Made by a program: the position numbers and the translations under genes
The notes under the pieces: generated by a model
What the model saw: the letters and a program-made list of their open reading frames with translations, nothing else
Database searches by the model: none
Told to the model about the DNA's origin: nothing
Origin: Acidobacteriota bacterium
GTDB taxonomy: Bacteria; Acidobacteriota; Terriglobia; Acidiferrales; UBA7541
Reading direction: 5' to 3'
DNA: 64,000 nt
NCBI GenBank assembly: GCA_027307115.1
Contig: DAHUXN010000081.1
Coordinates: forward strand, 19,423 to 83,422
Shown: positions 7,078 to 14,040 of the stretch, piece by piece
Layout of the letters: each line of letters starts with the position of its first letter
How positions within the stretch are numbered: the first letter of the stretch is position 1

Positions 7078-9015
7078 CTAGGGATTGTATTTTGCAAGCC
7101 AGGAATGGATTTGCTCGAAGACGTCGCGGCGTTGCTCCCATCGCAGCGGGAAATGCGGCGACCCGGGATAGGTGACCATTTTCACCGTTTTGCCGCGCTC
7201 CGCGAGCAGAATGAAATACTCGCGGCCTTGAAATGTGGGGACGCGCGGGTCGGCGGCGCCGTGAAGGATCAACAGCGGTGTCGTGACCTTGTCCGCGTAC
7301 ATGATGGCCGAGAATTTCAGGAATGGCTCGGCGTCGCGCTCCGGCCAGCGCGCGTCGTAATCCACTTGCGCGATGTCGCTGGTGGGAATGAAGCTGAGCC
7401 AGTCGGTGATGCCCGCGCCTTCGATGGCGGCGCGATAGCGATTTGTTTGCGTGACGGTCCACGAGGTCATGAACCCCCCGGCGCTCCAGCCGAAAATCGC
7501 CAGCTTGTGCGGGTCGGCCCAGCCCTGTGCGATGGCGTAATCGGTGGCGCTGTCAACGTCTTCATAAGCGCGGTCGCCGAAGTGCTGGTAAATCGCGTTC
7601 AGAAAATCCGAGCCGTATCCGGTCGAACCGCGATACTCGGGTTGCAGAACGACATAACCAAGGCCGGCGATCATGCGCGAAAAGGAATCCAGGGAGAGCA
7701 CGTCATTTGCTTCAGGGCCGCCATGCGGCAGCACGAGGAACGGATATTTTTTGCCGGCTTCGTATCCCGCGGGGAAAGTGGCGATACCTTCCAAGTGTAT
7801 GCCTGCTTTAGATGTCCAGTGGACGACGCGCACGTCGCCCAAAGCAACGTTTGCGGGCACATCGTCGCCTTCACTTGTAAGCTTCTTAAGCGAGCCATTT
7901 TCGACGACGGCGAGATTCCTGGTGTGCCTCGGATCAGCGACGGACAAAACCAGAGTGTCTGGCGCTGCGGCAATCTGCGGAGAGATTGGCGTGCCACTGA
8001 CGATGCCGTCGGGCCAGCGGAACGCGGTCGCGAGTGAATTGTTCTCGAATGAATCCACTTCTGTCTGCACGCCGTGCGCGACGGCGGTCCATACTTTGCC
8101 GCGCGCGTCGCCGCCCAAGGCAAGCGCGGAGCCATTGAGCGTTGGCGTGCGGTCCACGGGCGTACCGCCCGCGGCTGGAATCGTCCACACGTGATCGGGC
8201 GTCAGCACCTCCGTGGTGGTGCTAAGGAAGACAATTTCCTTGCCGGCGTTCGCCCAGGCGATTCCATTTACCGCGTTGTGAATTTCCGCGAGGCGGCGCG
8301 AGCCGTTCGCGCTGCATACGTCTATTGTCGAATGAACGTAGTGAAAACCGATCTTCGGATTTGCGGAGAGTACCGCTAATTGTTGCCCGTCGGGCGACCA
8401 AGCGATTGCGGCAACATCCTTGAGCGAGCCGCACCACCACGCGCCGCCGGAGCCGTCCGCGTTCAGCACGTAGACGCTGGTTTGATCATTTTCAACCACC
8501 GTGCGGACGTCGGCGAGCGGATCGGGCGTGCGCGGGTCGGCCATCAAGGCGAAGCGCGAGCCGTCGGGAGAAATTTCCGCGTCGCGCACGCCTCCGGGAA
8601 TGTTTGTGATTGCCTTAGGATTTCCATGTTTCAGGCCGGTTATGGCGAATTGTGCAGGCTTCTTCTTTTGTTCGAGCGTGCCGTATAAATGCGAGCCGTC
8701 CTTTGTGAAGCCGCGGGGCGAAAATTCCTTGGGTAGATTGAGCTTTTCGGACTTGGAGCCTGGGGTGTCGATGATTCGCCACTCGGTGTTGGTCGTGCCT
8801 TTCTGCCCGCCGAAAGTCACCTCGTAGAGGACCGTCTTGCCGTCCGGGGCCACAGCGACAGGCTGCGCGGAACGCAGCGCGGCCCAATCATCGAAGCCGA
8901 ATGGATGCTTTGGCGAGGACTTTTGCGGGGGCGTCTTTTGGGCCAGAGCGGGAGTCGTCGCCAGACAAGAAACGAAAAGTATGGCGCTAAAAATTCGCAG
9001 AAGCTGCGGTCGCAT
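7078..9015 (-). CDS. Exported S9 family prolyl oligopeptidase-like peptidase
   Basis: A signal peptide (hydrophobic to about residue 24, ending LAQ) precedes a seven-bladed beta-propeller-like region with repeated SPDG motifs (such as AEISPDGSRF and AWSPDGQQL), then a C-terminal alpha/beta hydrolase. The catalytic triad is Ser511 in GWSAGG, Asp589 in GAADPRVP and His621 in GSPHFP, as in acylaminoacyl/dipeptidyl peptidases of subfamily S9C. The enzyme would degrade oligopeptides in the periplasm. I chose the ATG at 9015 because AAAGGGA lies 9 bases upstream; an in-frame ATG six codons earlier (9033) lacks a ribosome site. At 645 residues it is of normal family length with all catalytic residues present. 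Confidence 0.92.
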   Translation of the reverse strand: MRPQLLRIFSAILFVSCLATTPALAQKTPPQKSSPKHPFGFDDWAALRSAQPVAVAPDGKTVLYEVTFGGQKGTTNTEWRIIDTPGSKSEKLNLPKEFSPRGFTKDGSHLYGTLEQKKKPAQFAITGLKHGNPKAITNIPGGVRDAEISPDGSRFALMADPRTPDPLADVRTVVENDQTSVYVLNADGSGGAWWCGSLKDVAAIAWSPDGQQLAVLSANPKIGFHYVHSTIDVCSANGSRRLAEIHNAVNGIAWANAGKEIVFLSTTTEVLTPDHVWTIPAAGGTPVDRTPTLNGSALALGGDARGKVWTAVAHGVQTEVDSFENNSLATAFRWPDGIVSGTPISPQIAAAPDTLVLSVADPRHTRNLAVVENGSLKKLTSEGDDVPANVALGDVRVVHWTSKAGIHLEGIATFPAGYEAGKKYPFLVLPHGGPEANDVLSLDSFSRMIAGLGYVVLQPEYRGSTGYGSDFLNAIYQHFGDRAYEDVDSATDYAIAQGWADPHKLAIFGWSAGGFMTSWTVTQTNRYRAAIEGAGITDWLSFIPTSDIAQVDYDARWPERDAEPFLKFSAIMYADKVTTPLLILHGAADPRVPTFQGREYFILLAERGKTVKMVTYPGSPHFPLRWEQRRDVFEQIHSWLAKYNP

Positions 9016-9107
9016 AGATTTATTCCCTTTCATGGTTTATCGCGCCGCGCGAGTTACGCAGCCGGACATACTTGCATGGCCTTTTAAGGTTTTTGTTACA
9101 CTTCTTC

Positions 9108-9126
9108 CAACCTCTGGTGGAGGTTG
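9108..9126 (+). other. Short inverted repeat upstream of the Cys-rich micro-protein
   Basis: Perfect 7-bp arms CAACCTC (9108-9114) and GAGGTTG (9120-9126) with a 5-base loop, in the 159-base gap between the divergent S9 peptidase and the small Cys-rich gene. There is no T-run, so it is more likely an operator or leader hairpin than a terminator. Nothing else is recognisable in this gap except a weak minus-strand promoter-like TTGGAA and TTAAAA pair. Confidence 0.3.
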
Positions 9127-9174
9127 TGGGCGGAAAAGATATCACAGTTCGGGAAGCCGAAGGGTGGTAACAGG

Positions 9175-9357
9175 ATGGCGATGAACCGAAGCCAGGCTAA
9201 AGCCGAGCACACGCAGAAGACAGGGCACGAGCAGTTCACCGAGACGGTGTACGGCGTGCTGTGCGCCGCTTGCCACAATTACATTTTAATCGACCACACG
9301 AACTGCCCACCCACTTGCCGCGAACACGAAACCTGCCGGCAGGCGTACGGATCCTAG
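9175..9357 (+). CDS. Cys-rich micro-protein, unknown function
   Basis: A 60-residue reading frame starting at ATG 9175 (or the second ATG two codons later), preceded by AGGGTGG about 8 bases upstream. The product contains five cysteines: the pair in LCAAC (residues 32 and 35), two in CPPTC (46 and 50) and one in ETCRQ (55), plus several histidines. This pattern suggests a small zinc-binding fold or knuckle. There is no signal peptide or membrane segment. The N-terminal half is Lys/Gln/His-rich. I do not recognise a family. Coding potential is supported by the ribosome site and the clustered cysteines, but the frame is short enough that chance cannot be excluded. Confidence 0.5.
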   Translation: MAMNRSQAKAEHTQKTGHEQFTETVYGVLCAACHNYILIDHTNCPPTCREHETCRQAYGS

Positions 9358-9394
9358 GTTCCCTGCCGGTTGAAATCCTCCGCCGCGAGTTGCG

Positions 9395-9423
9395 TTGACT
9401 TGGTTCGCGGCCCCGCATAAGAT
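9395..9423 (+). promoter_or_regulatory. Sigma70-type promoter for the C45-like hydrolase gene
   Basis: TTGACT (9395-9400), a 17-base spacer, then TAAGAT (9418-9423). The predicted start near 9430 leaves a leader of about 40 bases to the hydrolase start. Spacing is optimal and both hexamers are close to consensus. Confidence 0.65.
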
Positions 9424-9470
9424 GCAACCAGCTTTTTTTGCCTTTTCCAGGATTTTCTTCGGGGGTAATG

Positions 9471-10964
9471 ATGGCTTTGAGGCGATGGGATTTTTTGACG
9501 GCGCTGTTGGCGCTGGCTGTGCTGGTTGTCGTGTCATATTCGCTTCTGCTCCAGGGTCAACGGCTTAGCGTAGCCGCCTCGAATCATCGACTGTCCCGCT
9601 CGATGACCGCGGGAACGGATGCCAGACTTACGGGAGCATACCGTTTCACCCGCGGCGGCTGGACTTATGTGCACCTGCAAGGCTCGCCGGAGCAAATCGG
9701 CTTTCAGCATGGCTATCTGCTCGCGCCGGAAATTGCGGATGCTTTCGCAGCCGTGAAACTCGAAGACACACATACAACGAAGAAAGACTGGGGGTTTTTC
9801 CGGCATGCGGCTCACGACATGCTCTGGCCGCACATCGAGGCCGAGTATCAGGCGGAACTGAAGGGAATCACGGCGGGGCTCAACGCGCACGGCGTAAAAA
9901 TGAATCTGGATGATGTGGTGGCGCTGAACGCGTTCGAGGAATTGCCTGATTATTACGTGCCGTGGTACGACAAGCGTCACAAAACGAAAAAGGCCGAAAG
10001 CGTGGCGGATTTGAAGGTGCAGGGGCATTGCAGCGCGTTTGTGGCCACGGGAAGCTGGACAAAAGACGGGCAAATCGTGATCGCGCACAATAATTGGACG
10101 AATTACATGGTCGGCGAGCGCTGGCGAATCATGTTCGACATCGTGCCGCAACACGGCTATCGCATGATCATGGACGGTTTCCCCGGCGTGATCACCAGCG
10201 ACGACGATTTCGGAATCAACTCCGATGGCTTGATGGTCACGGAGACCACGATTTCAGATTTTCATGGCTGGAATCCCGACGGCATACCGGAATTTGTTCG
10301 CTCGCGGAAAGCGTTACAGTATGCGACGTCCATCGACGATTACGTGAAGATCATGCTCGACGGAAACAATGGTGGCTACGCGAACGACTGGCTGCTCGGC
10401 GACCGCAAGACGGGCGAGATTGCGCAGTTCGAGTTGGGGTTGAGAGCACACAAGGTGTGGCGCACGAAAGATGGGTACTACGTGGGATCGAACTTCACGA
10501 GCGACCCGGAAGTCTTGAAACTCGACACAACTTACAATTTGAATGATCCCACCGAATCGCCGAATGCGCGGCACGTCCGCTGGGACGAGTTGATGAAGGA
10601 GAATAAAGGCAAGATTGACGTGCAGCTCGCCGAGAAATTCGAAGGGGACCATTTCGACGCGTACGCGAAAAAGGATGGTCCCGACGTTCGCACATTGTGC
10701 GGCCACGGAGACGATTCTCCGAAGGGTGACAAAGGATGGGATGTCGCTCCTTACGATCCCATGGGCGCCGTGCAGGGCAAAGTCACCGACAGCAAGATGG
10801 CTGGAGAAATGAGTTTGATCGCGCACACCGGCCATCCGTGCGGAGAAACTTTTTATGCCAAGCCATTCCTCGCCGCGCATCCGCAATATGATTGGCAGGC
10901 GCCCGAATTGCGCGACATGACCTCGGATCCATGGACAACTTTCCATTCGGGCGAATCGAAATAG
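9471..10964 (+). CDS. Membrane-anchored C45/phospholipase B-like Ntn hydrolase
   Basis: The N-terminus has a single hydrophobic segment (about residues 8-28), either a signal anchor or an uncleaved signal peptide, and the rest would be periplasmic. The core fits the C45 acyltransferase / phospholipase B-like Ntn-hydrolase fold. It has GSPEQIGFQHG near residue 72 and the putative nucleophile Cys187 in QGHCSAFVATG, which would become N-terminal after autocleavage. The AHNNWTNY segment then follows. Related enzymes cleave amide or ester bonds (acyl-CoA:6-APA acyltransferase, lysosomal PLBD proteins). At about 497 residues it is long, like the PLB-like group. ATG 9471 is favoured over the adjoining ATG at 9468 by its distance from GGGGG. 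A good promoter precedes it. Confidence 0.8.
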   Translation: MALRRWDFLTALLALAVLVVVSYSLLLQGQRLSVAASNHRLSRSMTAGTDARLTGAYRFTRGGWTYVHLQGSPEQIGFQHGYLLAPEIADAFAAVKLEDTHTTKKDWGFFRHAAHDMLWPHIEAEYQAELKGITAGLNAHGVKMNLDDVVALNAFEELPDYYVPWYDKRHKTKKAESVADLKVQGHCSAFVATGSWTKDGQIVIAHNNWTNYMVGERWRIMFDIVPQHGYRMIMDGFPGVITSDDDFGINSDGLMVTETTISDFHGWNPDGIPEFVRSRKALQYATSIDDYVKIMLDGNNGGYANDWLLGDRKTGEIAQFELGLRAHKVWRTKDGYYVGSNFTSDPEVLKLDTTYNLNDPTESPNARHVRWDELMKENKGKIDVQLAEKFEGDHFDAYAKKDGPDVRTLCGHGDDSPKGDKGWDVAPYDPMGAVQGKVTDSKMAGEMSLIAHTGHPCGETFYAKPFLAAHPQYDWQAPELRDMTSDPWTTFHSGESK

Positions 10965-11134
10965 ACGCAATCGTGATAACGCGGTTGATTTCTAATTTGT
11001 AGATAATCAGATCCTCGAATACGAATTAGCACGAGTTTAGAAACACGTAGCTTCCCCGTTTCCTCTCGACTTCACACCATCGGAAAGCTACACTTCACGC
11101 GTCAACCCTTCACGCCAGCCGATACGGAGTTCCT

Positions 11135-12376
11135 GTGCCCCTGATTGAAAGCCTTCTGCTGCTGCTCATTGTCTCCAGGATGATTGGGGAGATTGTGGAG
11201 CGCTTTGGGCAACCGGCGATGATCGGAGAGATCGCGGCAGGCGTACTTCTGGGCCCCTCCGTGCTGAAATTGATCCATTTTACCCCTGAAATCAGGGCGC
11301 TGGCGGACCTGGGTGTGCTCCTGCTTGTGTTTCTGGCGGGGATGGAAATGGACCTGGATGTACTGTGGAAATCTTTTCGTGGCCGGGGCGTTTGGGTGGG
11401 AGTAGCAGGATTCACGGTTCCGCTGATTATGGGAATCGGCGTGGGAATCGCGTTTGGCATGGACCGAACGCGCGAGATTTTCGTCGGTCTGTGCATCGCG
11501 ATCACGGCGCTGCCCGTGAGCGTTCGCATTTTGATGGACCTAGGCAAGCTGCAAACGGACATCGGACAGAAGATTATCGGCGCAGCGGTGATGAACGACG
11601 TGATTTCGCTGCTCATGCTGGGCGTGATTGTCGACGTCAAGGGCGCCGGTCCTGTGTCGCGGAGCGTGCTTACCTCGTTGGGACTGGCGCTGCTGAAAGC
11701 GATCGTGTTCATGGCGGGATTTATTGCCGTTTCGCGCCTGATCAAACGTCATTCGGCCAAGCGATTTGTGCGCTCCCGTAATCTGGTAGACCGCTTGGTC
11801 GTCCACCTCAAAGGGAAAGAATCGCTCTTCGCCGTTGTCTTTCTCTTTGTCATGGCGTTCGCAGCGTTTTCCCAAATTCTGGGGCTGGATTTCATCGTGG
11901 GGGCATTCTTTGGCTCCATGCTGCTGAGTTACGCCGTTTTGGGGCGCGCGAATTTTGAGGAGGTCCAGAAAACGGCGTCGAACGTGACCATGGGTTTCCT
12001 GGGGCCTATTTTTTTCGCCGCAATCGGATTGGAATTCGACGCTTCGAGCTTGAGGAACTGGAAACTGGTCGCGGCTGTGCTGGTGGCCGCGTTTGTCAGC
12101 AAGATATTTGGAGGTTACCTGGGCGGCAGGTTGGCGAAGATGCCCAGTAACGAGAGTTGGGCGCTGGGCATTGGCTTGAATGGCCGCGGCATTATGGAGC
12201 TGGTAATCGCGAATATCGCGTTGGCAAAGGGTTTTATCGACCAGCAATTGTTTACCGTGCTGATCCTGATGGCGACCGTGACGACGTTCGTCACCCCGTT
12301 CTTGCTGAAGCGCGCCTTCAGCCGGCTGCCAGCGGAGCCCGTGGCAATCTCTGACGCATCCACCGCCGCTGACTGA
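11135..12376 (+). CDS. CPA2-family cation:proton antiporter
   Basis: A GTG-started, 413-residue, very hydrophobic protein with about 12 transmembrane segments. Typical Kef/CPA2 signatures are present: PAMIGEIAAGVLLGPS near residue 27, LADLGVLLLVFLAGMEMD near 56, and a half-broken helix with an Asn-Asp pair (VMNDVISLL, about residue 154) in the position where electroneutral or electrogenic antiporters carry ND or DD. It stops before any cytoplasmic TrkA-N or universal-stress domain, so it is a membrane-only antiporter that would exchange Na+ or K+ for H+. The following gene encodes a second antiporter of the same class. Ribosome site: GGAG before the GTG. Confidence 0.88.
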   Translation: MPLIESLLLLLIVSRMIGEIVERFGQPAMIGEIAAGVLLGPSVLKLIHFTPEIRALADLGVLLLVFLAGMEMDLDVLWKSFRGRGVWVGVAGFTVPLIMGIGVGIAFGMDRTREIFVGLCIAITALPVSVRILMDLGKLQTDIGQKIIGAAVMNDVISLLMLGVIVDVKGAGPVSRSVLTSLGLALLKAIVFMAGFIAVSRLIKRHSAKRFVRSRNLVDRLVVHLKGKESLFAVVFLFVMAFAAFSQILGLDFIVGAFFGSMLLSYAVLGRANFEEVQKTASNVTMGFLGPIFFAAIGLEFDASSLRNWKLVAAVLVAAFVSKIFGGYLGGRLAKMPSNESWALGIGLNGRGIMELVIANIALAKGFIDQQLFTVLILMATVTTFVTPFLLKRAFSRLPAEPVAISDASTAAD

Positions 12377-12389
12377 GGGCTTGCCCTCA
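12374..12389 (+). terminator. Hairpin overlapping the antiporter stop codon
   Basis: TGAGGGC (12374-12380) and GCCCTCA (12383-12389) form a perfect palindrome in which the first arm contains the TGA stop codon of the upstream antiporter. There is no T-tract, so it may be a processing or attenuation hairpin between the two antiporter genes rather than a full terminator. Confidence 0.35.
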
Positions 12390-12502
12390 CGAGACCGGAA
12401 ACCAGACCAACCGGGTCGAGTTTCACCGCCCCTACACGTTCTATTGGGTAGACACACCGGGAGAATCGTTAGAGACTGAGAAGGCAAAGGGAGATTAGTC
12501 CA

Positions 12503-13981
12503 ATGCCGACGACAGACGGGCAATCTGGCCGGATGGCCGCAGTAGAGCCACCCGAGAAAACTTCCCAGAGATCTGCGTTTATCTATGCGGCGATGGTCGC
12601 CGGGGCCGTGGGCCTCTTCGTGATCATCAAGACAGCAGGGAAGCTCCTGAGCGCTCCCGCACAAAGCGGGCCGGTGCGTTTTGGCAGGATCGCGCAGGCG
12701 GCGGCATCGGGCGAGCTCGCGCACGTGCTTCTGGCCCTGGTCATCATCATTGTTTTCGCCCGCGGGCTAGGCGCGGCATTCAAGAAAATCCATCAGCCTG
12801 AGGTCGTTGGGGAGGTAATAGCGGGAATCGCGCTTGGTCCTTCGCTGCTTGGGCGGCTCGCGCCCTCGGCATCGAGCTTCATCTTGCCAGTGGCCGTGGC
12901 GCCATATCTGAACATCATCGCTTCAGTGGGCGTCATTCTGTACATGTTCCTGGTGGGCGTTGAGCTTGATACGCAACTGCTCCGCCGGAGAACTCACGCA
13001 TCGGTCGCGATTTCGCATGCCAGCATCATCACTCCGTTTCTGCTCGGATCAGTGCTCGCGCTTTATCTTTATCCCAGGTATTCATCCCGGGACGTTCCGT
13101 TCACGGTATTTGCGATGTTCATGGGCGTTTCCATGTCCGTTACGGCATTCCCGGTGCTCGCGCGGATTTTGACCGACCGCGGAATGAACAAGACGCGCAT
13201 GGGAACCATCGCGCTCGCCTGTGCGGCGGTGGACGATGTGACGGCGTGGTGCCTGTTCGCTCTGGTTGTGAGCATCGCCGCCGCCAAGCCGGGGCGGGTG
13301 CTGCTGACCGTCGGGCTGACGGCGTTTTTCATTTTCTGCATTTTCAAGTTTGTTCAGCCGGCCATGAAGTGGCTGGTGCGTAAACGGGTTCGCGACAAGA
13401 AGACGACGCAGGGCACCATGGTGATTGTGTTCGCGGCGCTGCTGCTCGCGGCCCTGTCGACCGACGCTATCGGCATCCACGCGCTGTTCGGGGCGTTTCT
13501 GCTGGGGGCAGTGATTCCGCATGACTCGGCGCTGGCGCGCGACGTCACGGCAAAAATACACGACCTTGTCGTCGTGCTACTGCTGCCGGCGTTCTTCGCG
13601 TTCACGGGGATGCGCACGCAGATCGGCCTGGTAAACGGGCTGAATCAATGGTTGGTTTGCGGCCTGATTATTCTGGTGGCGTCAGTGGGAAAATTTGGCG
13701 GCAGCAGCGTTGCGGCAAGGATAACAGGCCTGTCGTGGCGTCAATCCGCGTCGCTCGGCATTCTGATGAACACGCGCGGCTTGATGGAATTGATTGTTCT
13801 GAACGTTGCGCTGGACCTGGGAGCGTTGAAGCCTACCCTGTTCACGATGCTAGTTTTGATGGCTGTGGTGACCACTGTGGCGACCACGCCTGTGTTGCAT
13901 TTGTTGAAAGGAGAAGAAGAGCTCGAAGCTCAGGGGTACCCGGGTCGCGGAGAGCTCAGAAAGGCGATGAAGGACGCGTAG
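12503..13981 (+). CDS. CPA2-family cation:proton antiporter (second copy)
   Basis: A 492-residue integral membrane protein. It has an extra N-terminal hydrophobic segment (about 27-50) and a soluble loop before the usual antiporter core: HQPEVVGEVIAGIALGPS near residue 97, VGVILYMFLVGVELD near 145, and an Asp-Asp pair (AAVDDVTAWCLFAL, about residue 243) typical of electrogenic CPA2 exchangers. It therefore differs from its upstream neighbour, which has Asn-Asp at this place, so the two may have different stoichiometry or ion preference (inference). There is no C-terminal nucleotide-binding domain. GGGAG lies 9 bases before the ATG. It is convergent with the kinase gene, 59 bases away. Confidence 0.88.
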   Translation: MPTTDGQSGRMAAVEPPEKTSQRSAFIYAAMVAGAVGLFVIIKTAGKLLSAPAQSGPVRFGRIAQAAASGELAHVLLALVIIIVFARGLGAAFKKIHQPEVVGEVIAGIALGPSLLGRLAPSASSFILPVAVAPYLNIIASVGVILYMFLVGVELDTQLLRRRTHASVAISHASIITPFLLGSVLALYLYPRYSSRDVPFTVFAMFMGVSMSVTAFPVLARILTDRGMNKTRMGTIALACAAVDDVTAWCLFALVVSIAAAKPGRVLLTVGLTAFFIFCIFKFVQPAMKWLVRKRVRDKKTTQGTMVIVFAALLLAALSTDAIGIHALFGAFLLGAVIPHDSALARDVTAKIHDLVVVLLLPAFFAFTGMRTQIGLVNGLNQWLVCGLIILVASVGKFGGSSVAARITGLSWRQSASLGILMNTRGLMELIVLNVALDLGALKPTLFTMLVLMAVVTTVATTPVLHLLKGEEELEAQGYPGRGELRKAMKDA

Positions 13982-14040
13982 CTCCTCGGCTTGGTCAGTC
14001 TTCGGCGGAAGAATTACAAGTGCACAAATTATCCACCGAT

